A DNA stretch of 64,000 bases from positions 248,001 through 312,000 of the forward strand of contig CBDCCP010000001.1 of the NCBI GenBank assembly GCA_965214915.1, in the 5' to 3' direction. This document shows, piece after piece, positions 32,605 to 45,587 of this stretch (the stretch's first letter is position 1; every line of letters begins with the position of its first letter). The position numbers and the translations under genes are program-made. The notes beneath the pieces were generated by a model, which was not told the DNA's origin, did not search any database, and saw nothing but the letters and a program-made list of their open reading frames with translations. This stretch comes from CATQHP01 sp965214915. GTDB lineage: Bacteria > Acidobacteriota > Terriglobia > Bryobacterales > UBA6623.

Positions 32605-35600
32605 TCACGGTCACCCTCACCGCCGTGCCCGCCGCGATCACCAACGGCGATTCGACCACGCTCATGTGGAGCTCGACCAATGCCGTCAGCGCTGAGATCG
32701 ACCAAGGCATCGGCACGGTCGTGCTGTCCGACTCGCGAAGCGTCTCGCCCACCGCCGACATTACCTACACCATCACCGTTACCGCCGCCGACGGTCGGAT
32801 GGCCCAGGCACAGGCCGCGGTCACCGTCAACGCCGCGCCCACGGTCACCTTCACGGCCGCCCCGGCGACGATCACCAGCGGCGACGAAGCCACGCTGACC
32901 TGGAGCGTCAGCGGCGCCTCGACCGGCTCCACCGTCTCCATCGACAACAGCGTCGGCGCGGTCACGCCGGTTTCCGGCGGCTCAGTACAGGTCTCGCCCA
33001 CCGCCACCACCGAGTACACGCTCACCGTCACCGACGCCAACGGCTACGCCGCCGCCACCGCCGAGGCCACCGTCACCGTCAACGCTGCGCCCACGGTCAC
33101 CCTCAGCGCTTCCCCGGCAGCGATCACCAGCGGCGACTCCACCACGTTGACCTGGAGCGCCTCCTCCGGAACCAACCCCCAACTCACCCAGGACGTGGGC
33201 GAAGACATCGGCACGGTCGCGCTGTCCGGCTCGCAGAGCGTCTCGCTCACCGCCACCACCACCTTCACCTTCACCGTCGAAGACGCCAACGGCTTCGAAA
33301 CCTCCGCCGCCGTCACCGTCACCGTCAACGACGCGCCCACGGTCACCCTCAGCGCCGACCCCACGGCGATCACCAGCGGCGACTCCACCACGCTGACCTG
33401 GAGCGCCTCCTCCGGAACCAACCCCCAACTCACCCAAGACGTGGGCGAAGACATCGGCACGGTCGCGCTGTCCAGCTCGCAGAGCGTCTCGCCCACCGCC
33501 ACCACCACCTTCACCTTCACCGTCGAAGACGCCAACGGTTTCGAAACCTCCGCCGCCGTCACCGTCACCGTCAATGACGCGCCCACGGTCACCCTCAGCG
33601 CTTCCCCGGCAGCGATCACCAGCGGCGACTCCACCACGCTGACCTGGAGCGCCTCCTCCGGAACCAACCCCCAACTCACCCAGGACGTGGGCGAAGACAT
33701 CGGCACGGTCGCGCTGTCCGGCTCGCAGAGCGTCTCGCTCACCGCCACCACCACCTTCACCTTCACCGTCGAAGACGCCAACGGCTTCGAAACCTCCGCC
33801 GCCGTCACCGTCACCGTCAACGACGCGCCCACGGTCACCCTCAGCGCCGACCCCACGGCGATCACCAGCGGCGACTCCACCACGCTGACCTGGAGCGCCT
33901 CCTCCGGAACCAACCCCCAACTCACCCAGGACGTGGGCGAAGACATCGGCACGGTCGCGCTGTCCGGCTCGCAGAGCGTCTCGCCCACCGCCACCACCAC
34001 CTTCACCTTCACCGTCGAAGACGCCAACGGCTTCGAAACCTCCGCCGCCGTCACCGTCACCGTCAATGACGCGCCCACGGTCACCCTCAGCGCCGACCCC
34101 ACGGCGATCACCAGCGGCGACTCCACCACGCTCTCCTGGACCGTCAGCGGCGCCTCCAACGGCTCCACCGGCTCCATCGACAACGGCGGCGGCGCGGCCT
34201 CCCCGCTGGCCTCCGGCTCGACCACCGTCTCGCCCACCGCCACCACCACCTTCACCCTCACCGTCACCGACGCCAACGGCTTCGCCGCCGCCACCGCCAC
34301 GGCCACCGTCACCGTCGACGACGCGCCCGCGGTCACCCTCAGCGCTTCCCCGGCGGCGATCACCAATGGCGACTCCACCACGCTGACCTGGAGCGCCTCC
34401 TCCGGAACCAACCCCCAACTCACCCAGGACGTGGGCACAGACATCGGCACGGTCGCGCTGTCCGGCTCGCAGAGCGTCTCGCTCACCGCCACCACCACCT
34501 TCACCGTCACCGTCGAAGACGCCAACGGCTTCGAAACCTCCGCCAACGTCACCGTCACCGTCAACGCCGCGCCCACGGTCACCCTCAGCGCCGACCCCAC
34601 GGCGATCACCAGCGGCGATTCCGCCACCCTGACCTGGACCGTCAGCGGCGCCTCGGTCGGCTCCACCGGCTCCATCGACAACGGCGGCGGCGCGGCCTCC
34701 CCGCTGGCTTCCGGCTCGACCACCGTCTCGCCCACCGCCACCACCACCTTCACGCTCACCGTCACCGACGCCAACGGCTTCGCCGCCGCCACCGCCACGG
34801 CCATCGTCACCGTCAACGACGCGCCCACGGTCACCCTCAGCGCTTCCCCGGCGGCGATCACCAATGGCGACTCCACCACGCTGACCTGGAGCGCCTCCTC
34901 CGGAACCAACCCCCAACTCACCCAGGACGTGGGCACAGACACCGGCACGGTCGCGCTGTCCAGCTCGACCACCGTCTCGCCCACCGCCACCACCACCTAC
35001 ACCTTCACCGTCGAAGACGCCAACGGCTTCGAAACCTCCGCCGCCGTCACCGTCCACGCCGTGCCCACGGTCACCCTCAGCGCTTCCCCGACGGCGATCA
35101 CCAGCGGCGACTCCACCACCCTTTCCTGGACCGTCAGCGGCGCCTTCAACGGCTCCACCGGCTCCATCGACAACGGCGGCGGCGCGGCCTCCCCGCTGGC
35201 CTCCGGCTCGACCACCGTCTCGCCCACCGCCACCACCACCTTCACGCTCACCGTCACCGACGCCAACGGCTTCGCCGCCGCCACCGCCACGGCCATCGTC
35301 ACCGTCAACGACGCGCCCACGGTCACCCTCAGCGCTTCCCCGGCGGCGATCACCAATGGCGACTCCACCACGCTGACCTGGAGCGCCTCCTCCGGAACCA
35401 ACCCCCAACTCACCCAGGACGTGGGCACAGACACCGGCACGGTCGCGCTGTCCAGCTCGACCACCGTCTCGCCCACCGCCACCACCACCTACACCTTCAC
35501 CGTCGAAGACGCCAACGGCTTCGAAACCTCCGCCAACGTCACCGTCACCGTCCACGCCGTGCCCACGGTCACCCTCAGCGCTTCCCCGACGGCGATCACC

Positions 35601-38600
35601 AGCGGCGACTCCACCACCCTTTCCTGGACCGTCAGCGGCGCCTCGGGCGGCTCCACCGGCTCCATCGACAACGGCGGCGGCGCGGCCACGCCGCTGGCCT
35701 CCGGCTCGACCACCGTCTCGCCCACCGCCACCACCACCTTCACGCTCACCGTCACCGACGCCAACGGCTTCGCCGCCGCCACCGCCACGGCCATCGTCAC
35801 CGTCAACGACGCGCCCACGGTCACCCTCAGCGCTTCCCCGGCGGCGATCACCAATGGCGACTCCACCACGCTGACCTGGAGCGCCTCCTCCGGAACCAAC
35901 CCCCAACTCACCCAGGACGTGGGCACAGACACCGGCACGGTCGCGCTGTCCAGCTCGACCACCGTCTCGCCCACCGCCACCACCACCTACACCTTCACCG
36001 TCGAAGACGCCAACGGCTTCGAAACCTCCGCCGCCGTCACCGTCACCGTCCACGCCGTGCCCACGGTCACCCTCAGCGCTTCCCCGACGGCGATCACCAG
36101 CGGCGACTCCACCACCCTTTCCTGGACCGTCAGCGGCGCCTCCAACGGCTCCACCGGCTCCATCGACAACGGCGGCGGCGCGGCCTCCCCGCTGGCCTCC
36201 GGCTCGACCACCGTCTCGCCCACCGCCACCACCACCTTCACGCTCACCGTCACCGACGCCAACGGCTTCGCCGCCGCCACCGCCACGGCCATCGTCACCG
36301 TCAACGACGCGCCCACGGTCACCCTCAGCGCTTCCCCGGCGGCGATCACCAATGGCGACTCCACCACGCTGACCTGGAGCGCCTCCTCCGGAACCAACCC
36401 CCAACTCACCCAGGACGTGGGCACAGACACCGGCACGGTCGCGCTGTCCGGCTCGCAGAGCGTCTCGCTCACCGCCACCACCACCTTCACATTCACCGTC
36501 GAAGACGCCAACGGCTTCGAAACCTCCGCCGCCGTCACCGTCACCGTCCACGCCGTGCCCACGGTCACCCTCAGCGCTTCCCCGACGGCGATCACCAGCG
36601 GCGACTCCACCACCCTTTCCTGGACCGTCAGCGGCGCCTCGGGCGGCTCCACCGGCTCCATCGACAACGGCGGCGGCGCGGCCTCCCCGCTGGCCTCCGG
36701 CTCGACCACCGTCTCGCCCACCGCCACCACCACCTTCACGCTCACCGTCACCGACGCCAACGGCTTCGCCGCCGCCACCGCCACGGCCACCGTCACCGTC
36801 AACGACGCGCCCACGGTCACCCTCAGCGCCGACCCCACGGCGATCACCAGCGGCGACTCCACCACGCTGACCTGGAGCGCCTCCTCCGGAACCAACCCGC
36901 AACTCACCCAGAACGTGGGCGCAGACATCGGCACGGTCGCGCTGTCCGGCTCGCAGAGCGTCTCGCTCACCGCCACCACCACCTTCACATTCACCGTCGA
37001 AGACGCCAACGGCTTCGAAACCTCCGCCGCCGTCACCGTCACCGTCAATGACGCGCCCACGGTCACCCTCAGCGCCGACCCCACGGCGATCACCAGCGGC
37101 GACTCCACCACGCTCTCCTGGACCGTCAGCGGCGCCTCCAACGGCTCCACCGGCTCCATCGACAACGGCGGCGGCGCGGCCTCCCCGCTGGCCTCCGGCT
37201 CGACCACCGTCTCGCCCACCGCCACCACCACCTACACGCTCACCGTCACCGACGCCAACGGCTTCGCCGCCGCCACCGCCACCGCCATCGTCACCGTCGA
37301 CGACGCGCCCGCGGTCACCCTCAGCGCCGACCCCGCGGCGATCACCAGCGGCGACTCCACCACGCTGACCTGGAGCGCCTCCTCCGGAACCAACCCCCAA
37401 CTCACCCAGGACGTGGGCACAGACATCGGCACGGTCGCGCTGTCCGGCTCGACCACCGTCTCGCCCACCGCCACCACCACCTACACCTTCACCGTCGAAG
37501 ACGCCAACGGCTTCGAAACCTCCGCCGCCGTCACCGTCACCGTCAACGACGCGCCCACGGTCACCCTCAGCGCCGACCCCACGGCGATCACCGGCCGACC
37601 CCACGGCGATCACCGGCGGCGGCGATTCCGCCACCCTCTCCTGGACCGTCAACGGCGCCTCGGTCGGCTCCACCGGCTCCATCGACAACGGCGGCGGCGC
37701 GGCCGCGGCCTCCCCGCTGGCTTCCGGCTCGGCGGCGGCGCGGCCTCACCGCCACCACCACCTACCCCGCTGGCTTCCGGCTCGACCACCGTCTCGCCCA
37801 CCGCCACCACCACCTACACCCTCACCGTCACCGACGCCAACGGCTTCGCCGCCGCCACCGCCACCGCCATCGTCACCGTCGACGACGCGCGACGCCGCGG
37901 TCACCCTCAGCGCCGACCCCGCGGCGATCACCAGCGGCGACTCCACCACGCTGACCTGGAGCGCCTCCTCCGGAACCAACCCCCCAACTCACCCAACGTG
38001 GACGCAGACATCGGCACGGGGCCCACCCAGGACGTGGACGCAGACATCGGCACGGTCGCGCTGTCCGGCTCGCAGAGCGTCTCGCCCACCGCCACCACCA
38101 CCTACACCTTCACCGTCGAAGACGCCAACGGTTTCGAAACCTCCGCCGCCGTCACCGTCACCGTCAATGACGCGCCCACGGTCACCCTCAGCGCCGACCC
38201 CACGGCGATCACCGGCGGCGACTCCGCCACCCTCTCCTGGACCGTCAACGGCGCCTCGGTCGGCTCCACCGGCTCCATCGACAACGGCGGCGGCGCGGCC
38301 TCCCCGCTGGCTTCCGGCTCGACCACCGTCTCGCCCACCGCCACCACCACCTTCACCCTCACCGTCACCGACGCCAACGGCTTCGCCGCCGCCACCGCCA
38401 CCGCCATCGTCACCGTCGACGACGCGCCCGCGGTCACCCTCAGCGCCGACCCCACGGCGATCACCAGCGGCGACTCCACCACCCTGACCTGGAGCGCCTC
38501 CTCCGGAACCAACCCCCAACTCACCCAGGACGTGGGCACAGACATCGGCACGGTCGCGCTGTCCGGCTCGACCACCGTCTCGCCCACCGCCACCACCACC

Positions 38601-41600
38601 TTCACCTTCACCGTCGAAGACGCCAACGGCTTCGAAACCTCCGCCGCCGTCACCGTCACCGTCAACGACGCGCCCGCGGTCACCCTCAGCGCCGACCCCA
38701 CGGCGATCACCGGCGGCGACTCCACCACCTTGACCTGGACCGTCAACGGCGCCTCGGTCGGCTCCACCGGCTCCATCGACAACGGCGGCGGCGCGGCCTC
38801 CCCGCTGGCTTCCGGCTCGACCACCGTCTCGCCCACCGCCACCACCACCTACACCCTCACCGTCACCGACGCCAACGGCTTCGCCGCCGCCACCGCCACC
38901 GCCATCGTCACCGTCAACGACGCGCCCGCGGTCACCCTCAGCGCCGACCCCGCGGCGATCACCAATGGCGACTCCACCACGCTGACCTGGAGCGCCTCCG
39001 CCGGAACCAACCCCCAACTCACCCAGGACGTGGGCACAGACATCGGCACGGTCGCGCTGTCCGGCTCGACCACCGTCTCGCCCACCGCCACCACCACCTA
39101 CACCTTCACCGTCGAAGACGCCAACGGCTTCGAAACCTCCGCCGCCGTCACCGTCACCGTCAACGACGCGCCCGCGGTCACCCTCAGCGCCGACCCCACG
39201 GCGATCACCGGCGGCGACTCCACCACCTTGACCTGGACCGTCAACGGCGCCTCGGTCGGCTCCACCGGCTCCATCGACAACGGCGGCGGCGCGGCCTCCC
39301 CGCTGGCTTCCGGCTCGACCACCGTCTCGCCCACCGCCACCACCACCTTCACGCTCACCGTCACCGACGCCAACGGCTTCGCCGCCGCCACCGCCACCGC
39401 CATCGTCACCGTCGACGATGCGCCCGCGGTCACCCTCAGCGCCGACCCCACGGCGATCACCAGCGGCGACTCCACCACGCTGACCTGGAGCGCCTCCTCC
39501 GGAACCAACCCGCAACTCACCCAGAACGTGGACGCAGACATCGGCACGGTCGCGCTGTCCGGCTCGCAGAGCGTCTCGCCCACCGCCACCACCACCTACA
39601 CCTTCACCGTCGAAGACGCCAACGGCTTCGAAACCTCCGCCAACGTCACTGTCACCGTCAACGACGCGCCCGCGGTCACCCTCAGCGCAGACCCCACGGC
39701 GATCACCGGCGGCGATTCCGCCACCCTCTCCTGGACCGTCAGCGGCGCCTCCAACGGCTCCACCGGCTCCATCGACAACGGCGGCGGCGCGGCCTCCCCG
39801 CTGGCCTCCGGCTCGACCACCGTCTCGCCCACCGCCACCACCACCTACACGCTCACCGTCACCGACGCCAACGGCTTCGCCGCCGCCACCGCCACCGCCA
39901 TCGTCACCGTCGACGACGCGCCCGCGGTCACCCTCAGCGCCGACCCCGCGGCGATCACCAGCGGCGACTCCACCACGCTGACCTGGAGCGCCTCCTCCGG
40001 AACCAACCCCCAACTCACCCAGGACGTGGGCACAGACATCGGCACGGTCGCGCTGTCCGGCTCGACCACCGTCTCGCCCACCGCCACCACCACCTACACC
40101 TTCACCGTCGAAGACGCCAACGGCTTCGAAACCTCCGCCGCCGTCACCGTCACCGTCAACGACGCGCCCACGGTCACCCTCAGCGCCGACCCCACGGCGA
40201 TCACCGGCGGCGATTCCGCCACCCTCTCCTGGACCGTCAACGGCGCCTCGGTCGGCTCCACCGGCTCCATCGACAACGGCGGCGGCGCGGCCTCCCCGCT
40301 GGCTTCCGGCTCGACCACCGTCTCGCCCACCGCCACCACCACCTTCACCCTCACCGTCAACGACGCCAACGGCTTCGCCGCCGCCACCGCCACCGCCATC
40401 GTCGACGACGCGCCCGCGGTCACCCTCAGCGCCGACCCCGCGGCGATCACCAGCGGCGACTCCACCACGCTGACCTGGAGCGCCTCCTCCGGAACCAACC
40501 CCCAACTCACCCAGGACGTGGACGCAGACATCGGCACGGTCGCGCTGTCCGGCTCGCAGAGCGTCTCGCCCACCGCCACCACCACCTTCACCTTCACCGT
40601 CGAAGACGCCAACGGTTTCGAAACCTCCGCCGCCGTCACCGTCACCGTCAATGACGCGCCCACGGTCACCCTCAGCGCCGACCCCACGGCGATCACCAGC
40701 GGCGACTCCACCACGCTCTCCTGGACCGTCAGCGGCGCCTCCAACGGCTCCACCGGCTCCATCGACAACGGCGGCGGCGCGGCCTCCCCGCTGGCCTCCG
40801 GCTCGACCACCGTCTCGCCCACCGCCACCACCACCTTCACGCTCACCGTCACCGACGCCAACGGCTTCGCCGCCGCCACCGCCACGGCCATCGTCACCGT
40901 CAACGACGCGCCCACGGTCACCCTCAGCGCTTCCCCGGCGGCGATCACCAATGGCGACTCCACCACGCTGACCTGGAGCGCCTCCTCCGGAACCAACCCC
41001 CAACTCACCCAGGACGTGGGCACAGACACCGGCACGGTCGCGCTGTCCAGCTCGACCACCGTCTCGCCCACCGCCACCACCACCTATACCTTCACCGTCG
41101 AAGACGCCAACGGTTTCGAAACCTCCGCCGCCGTCACCGTCACCGTCCACGCCCCGCCCGCGGTCACCTTCACGGCAACCCCGGCACGAATCACCGCCGA
41201 CAGCGGACAGTCCTCCACTCTTTCCTGGACCGTCAGCGGCGCTTCGACCAACTCCACCGTCTCCATCGACAACGGCGTCGGCGCCGATCTCAGCCTGTCG
41301 GGCACGCAAAACGTCAGCCCCGACACGACCACCGAGTACACCCTCACCGTCACCGACGCCAACGGCTTCGCCGCCGCCACCGCTACAGCCACGGTCACCG
41401 TCGACGACGCCTCCACGATCAGCTTCACTGCCGACGACACTTCCATCACCCGCGGCCAATCGGCCACCTTGGAGTGGACCGCCGGCAACGCCAAGAGCGC
41501 CGAGATCGACCAAGGCGTGGGCGCGGTCTCCCCGGCTGCGGGCGGCTCGGTCCAGGTCTCCCCTACCGAAGACACCACCTACACGCTGACCGTCATCGAC

Positions 41601-43480
41601 AACAACGACGCTACGGCCACGGCCCAACTCACCGTCACCGTCGCCGACCGGCCCGCGGCCACGCTCAACGCCGACGAGACGACCATCACCGACGGCCAGT
41701 CGACCACCCTGCGCTGGACCGCTTCAGGCGACGGCATCGACGCCGAAATCGACCAGGGCATCGGCGCGGTCGATCCCCCCGCCGGCGGCTCGACAACCGT
41801 CTCGCCCTCCGCTGACACCACTTACACCATCACCGTCACCGATTCCAACGGCGTCAGCGCCGAAGCTTCGGTGACGATCACCGTCGACGCCCCGTCCACG
41901 ATCACCTTCAGCGCCACGGACGCCTCGATCACCTCAGGCCAATCGGCCACCTTGGAGTGGACGGCCGGCAACGCCAAGAGCGCCGAGATCGACCAGGGCG
42001 TGGGCGCGGTCTCCCCTGCTGCGGGCGGCTCGGTCCAGGTCTCTCCGACCGCAGACACCACCTACACGCTGACCGTCACCGACGGCCAGTCGACCACTCT
42101 GCGCTGGACCGCTTCAGGCGACGGCATCGGCGCCGAAATCGACCAGGGTATCGGCGCGGTCGATCCCCCCGCCGACGGCTCGACAACCGTCTCGCCCTCC
42201 GCTGACACCACTTACACCATCACCGTCACCGATTCCAACGGCGTCAGCGCCGAAGCTTCGGTGACGATCATCGTCGAGGCCGCCTCCACGATCAGCTTTA
42301 CCGCCACCGACGCCTCGATCACCTCAGGCCAATCGGCCACCTTGCAGTGGACGGCCCCCAACGCCAAGAGCGTCGAGATCGACCAGGGCGTGGGCGCGGT
42401 CTCCCCGGCTGCGGGCGGCTCGGTGCAGGTCTCCCCAACCGAAGACACCACCTACACCATCACCGTCACCGACAACAACGACGCCACGGCCACGGCCAGG
42501 GTCACCGTGACCGTGGCCGAGCGGCCCACGGTCACGCTCAACGCCGACAAGACGACCATCACCGTCGGCCAGTCGACCACTCTGCGCTGGACCGCTTCAG
42601 GCGACGGCATCGGCGCCGAAATCGACCAGGACATCGGCGCGGTCGATCCCCCCGCCGGCGGCTCGACAACCGTCTCGCCCTCCGCTGACACCACTTACAC
42701 CATCACCGTCACCGATTCCAACGGGGTTAGCGCCCAAGCCGACGCCACGGTTACCGTCAGCGCTGCGCCCACGCTTACTTTCAGCGCAGACCCGGCCGAG
42801 ATTACCTCGCAGCAGTCCTCCACGCTCACCTGGACCGCCAGTTCCGGCGTCAGCGCGAAGATCGATCCGGACGTGGGCGCGGTCGCCCCTGTAGCCGGCG
42901 GCTCGGTCCAGGTCTCCCCGCTCATGACCACCACCTACACGCTCACTGTCCTCGACGCCAACGGCTTCGAGACCGCCGCTACGGCTACGGTCACCGTCAG
43001 CGACGCGCCTACGGCCACGCTCAGCGCCGCGCCGGCCACGATCGACCAGGGCGGCGCGGCCACGCTCACCTGGACATCGGCCAACGCCGTCAGCGCGGAG
43101 ATCGACCCCGACGTGGGCGTAGTGACCCCCGTAGCCGGCGGCTCGGTCCAGGTCTCGCCGGAGCAGACTACGACCTACACGCTGACCGTCACCGGCAGCA
43201 ACGGCGCTACGGTCACGGCCGCGGCCGTGGTCACCGTCAGCGACGCGCCCAGGGCCACGCTCAGCGCCGCGCCGGCCACGATCGACCAGGGCGGCGCGGC
43301 CACGCTCGCCTGGACATCGGCCAACGCCGTCAGCGCGGAGATCGACCCGGACGTCGGCGTAGTGACCCCTGTAGCCGGCGGTTCGGTCCAGGTCTCGCCC
43401 ACAGCCGACACGGCCTACACGATTACCGTCAGCGCCGCCGACGGACGCACGGCCTCGGCTACGGCTACGGTTGCCGTGCG
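32605..43480 (+). repeat. Near-identical coding tandem repeats, A (246 bp) and B (252 bp), about 43 units
   Basis: Consecutive A units begin at 33331, 33577, 33823 and 34069 (spacing exactly 246), and the first B unit spans 34069-34321 (252). From there on A and B mostly alternate, giving a 498-bp super-repeat. The DNA itself, not just the protein, is nearly identical between units, which implies recent expansion or gene conversion. The first two units and the last ten or so are more diverged. Two units near 37588-38050 are scrambled. Confidence 0.9.
37588..38050 (+). other. Scrambled units in the middle of the Ig-like array
   Basis: Small duplications break the frame and later restore it. 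A 22-nt copy of CCGACCCCACGGCGATCACC(GG), plus an extra CGG near 37595-37623, shifts the frame. Further partial copies around 37700-37775 bring it back. A second disturbance begins with four extra bases near 37890 and ends with a 35-nt duplication ending near 38050. Two stretches of about 150-170 nt are therefore read out of frame, giving Arg/His-rich nonsense. Either slippage scars or assembly error in a long repeat. Confidence 0.8.
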
Positions 43481-44654
43481 CGCCCCGAAAGAAGAACCGG
43501 CGGTTCGCGCGCGCACCCTGAAATTGTCGTTCGGGTTGCGGCAGGACGACGAGCCGGGCGTACAAACCGCGGTCTTATACGCCGAGAACGGCGAAGCGGA
43601 CTTTCTGCTGCAGCCGGGACCCAATTGGATCGCGGCAGAGCCGGCGAGCGGCCGCTTGGCCGAAGACGAAGAGACGACGATCGAGGTCACGGCGGATCCG
43701 GCGGGGCTGCGCGTAGGCATGCATACGGGGCGGCTGTACGTGCGTTCCGGGGGAAGGGTCACCTCGCGGATAAGGGTGACCTTGGAAGTGCTCGATCCGG
43801 CGGGGCCGGCGGTGGCCGAGCACGGCGTGTTCAACGCGGCGGTGATGAGCGCGTTCGGCCCGCAGACGAGTCCGTTCAGCGCGGTGACGCTGCTGCCGGT
43901 GGCGCCGGGTTCGATGGTGGTGGTGCAGGGCCGGAACTTTACCGGCGGCGAGTCGCCGAAAGCGGCGGGCTTCCCCTTGCCGGCGAGCTTGGGCGGGGTC
44001 AAGGTGAAGTTCGACGGGCTGGAAGCGCCGCTGTTTGCGGTAGGGCCGCAGCGCATTGAGGCGCAGTTGCCGTCCGCGCTGAGTATGCAAGCCCTTGCGG
44101 CGGGCGGCGCGGCGACGGCGGCGGTGGTGGTGGAGACGGCCGAGGGCAGCAGCTATGCGCGGCGCTTCCCCGTGACCGCGCAGGCGCCGGGCATCTTCAC
44201 GGTTTCGGGCGAGGGCGCGAGCCAGGGGGCGGTGGTGTTCTCGGACACGGGGGCATTGGCGGCGCCGCACGGATACGCCGAGGAGAGCCGGCCGGCGCGG
44301 CCGGGAGACGTGCTGGAGATTTACGCCACGGGGCTGGGGGCGGTGTATCCGCCGGTTGCCGACGGGGAGAACTCGTGCGGGCCGGAGGGCGTCTGCCTGG
44401 CGGACGGCTCGAACATAGTGTTGCGGCGCACGGCGGAGCGTCCGCGGGTGACCATCGGCGGCGTGGAGGTCGCGGAGGACGGCGTGCTCTTTGCGGGACT
44501 GGCGCCGGCCATGACGGCGGTGAACCTGGTTGTGGTGCAAGTGCCGCAAGAGGTCGAGCCGTCCGTCGCGGCGGAGGTAATCATCTCCATAGGCGGCAGG
44601 TCCAGCCAACCCGGCGTCACGATTGCCGTCGTGAAGTAACGGGCGCGCCGGCGC

Positions 44655-44670
44655 TATAATACGGCGAATG
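44655..44670 (+). promoter_or_regulatory. Candidate leaderless promoter of the formylglycine-generating enzyme gene
   Basis: A perfect TATAAT (44655-44660) lies 7 nt before the ATG at 44668, so transcription would begin at or next to the start codon. No Shine-Dalgarno sequence is present in the gap. A clear -35 hexamer was not found. Confidence 0.45.
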
Positions 44671-45549
44671 CCCGTTCACCGACGGTTTCTGCTCTGCGTG
44701 ATCGGCTTGACGCCGGCATTCGTCTCTTGCGGAAACCGCGCGCCCGCCGACATCTCCGGCATGGTTCCGATCGCAGGCGGCGAGTTCACCATGGGCACCG
44801 ACCGGGGGTTCCCCTACGAAGGCCCTCCGCACCGCGTTGTCCTCGACTCCTTCTACCTGGACGAGCACGAGGTGACCAACGCCCAATACGCCGCGTTCGC
44901 CGCGGCGACCGGCCACGTTACGGATTCGGAAAAATTGGGCTGGTCGGGCATTTTCGACCCCGAGCAGGAAAGCTGGACCAAAGGCGACGGCGCGGACTGG
45001 CGACGCCCCGACGGGCCGGACTCCTCGTACAAGGACAAGCTCGACTATCCCGTCATCCATCTCTCCTGGCAGGACGCAGCCGCGTACTGCGCCTGGAAAG
45101 GCCGCAGGCTGCCGACCGAAGCGGAATTCGAGTACGTCATCCGCGGCGGACTCGAAGGCGCCCTCTACCCGTGGGGCGACGAGCTCACGCCCGGCGGAGT
45201 TCACCGCGCCAATCTCTGGCAAGGCCGCTTTCCCCACCAGGACCTGCGCCATGACGGTTTCGCCGGCTACGGGCCGGTCAAGCAATTCTCCGCCAACGCT
45301 TACGGCTTGTACGACATCACCGGAAACGTCTGGGAATGGGCGGCCGACTGGTATTCGCCGACGTATTTCCAGGTATCGCCGACGCGCAACCCGCAAGGCC
45401 CGTCTTCGGGGACGCAAAAGGTGCAGCGGGGCGGCAGTTGGCTGTGCAGCGAAAACTATTGCCAGGGCTACCGGTCCGCGGCGCGGATGATGACCGAACC
45501 CGACTCCGGCCTCAACAACCTGGGCTTCCGCTGCGCCGCCGACCAATAG
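44668..45549 (+). CDS. Formylglycine-generating enzyme (sulfatase-modifying factor), exported
   Basis: 293 residues. The N-terminus is a signal with a possible lipidated cysteine (FLLCVIGLTPAFVSC). FGE-domain phrases: MVPIAGGEFTMGTDRGFPYE, YLDEHEVTNAQYAAF, HLSWQDAAAYCAWKGRRLPT, YGLYDITGNVWEWAADW, and GGSWLCSENYCQGYRSAARM. The last holds Cys260 and Cys265 with the spacing of the two active-site cysteines of human SUMF1, and the end LGFRCAAD also matches. Many proteins with this fold lack these cysteines, so this looks like a true FGE that oxidises a sulfatase cysteine to formylglycine. No sulfatase gene is in the window. An envelope location is unusual, since sulfatases are generally activated before or during export. 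Confidence 0.88.
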   Translation: MPVHRRFLLCVIGLTPAFVSCGNRAPADISGMVPIAGGEFTMGTDRGFPYEGPPHRVVLDSFYLDEHEVTNAQYAAFAAATGHVTDSEKLGWSGIFDPEQESWTKGDGADWRRPDGPDSSYKDKLDYPVIHLSWQDAAAYCAWKGRRLPTEAEFEYVIRGGLEGALYPWGDELTPGGVHRANLWQGRFPHQDLRHDGFAGYGPVKQFSANAYGLYDITGNVWEWAADWYSPTYFQVSPTRNPQGPSSGTQKVQRGGSWLCSENYCQGYRSAARMMTEPDSGLNNLGFRCAADQ

Positions 45550-45587
45550 CCGGCAAGACTGCTGCGAGGGTCGGTAAAAGATTCCGG

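Larger units (their letters stand above)
31350..44639 (+). pseudogene. Giant NHL-repeat/Ig-like surface protein, 3' part (repeat array, BACON and TIGR03437 end)
   Basis: The interrupted gene resumes at 31350 in the same frame. 31350-32604: about a dozen further NHL repeats (GEGNLYIADTGNHRIRKVAA type). 32605-43480: about 43 Ig-like/PKD-like domains, mainly two alternating types: A, 82 residues (TSGDSTTLTWSASSGTNPQL, DVGTDIGTVALS, TFTFTVEDANGFETSA), and B, 84 residues (TTLSWTVSGASNGSTGSIDN, GGGAASPLASGSTTVSP). From 43481: a BACON-like domain (FLLQPGPNWIAAEPASGRLA) and TIGR03437 (GSMVVVQGRNFTGGESPKAA, VLEIYATGLGAVYPPV). A long rod with a propeller tip fits an adhesin or matrix protein. An ATG inside the IS (31194) could allow translation of this part without a signal peptide. 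Confidence 0.85.

Noticed and set aside
32982..41627. Very long antisense reading frames (1,568 and 1,212 codons) opposite the Ig-like array, Gly/Asp/Arg-rich
   Set aside because: They mirror the plus-strand repeats; GC-rich repeats without stop codons on one strand repeat that property on the other. Composition is not protein-like and the plus strand has recognisable domains.
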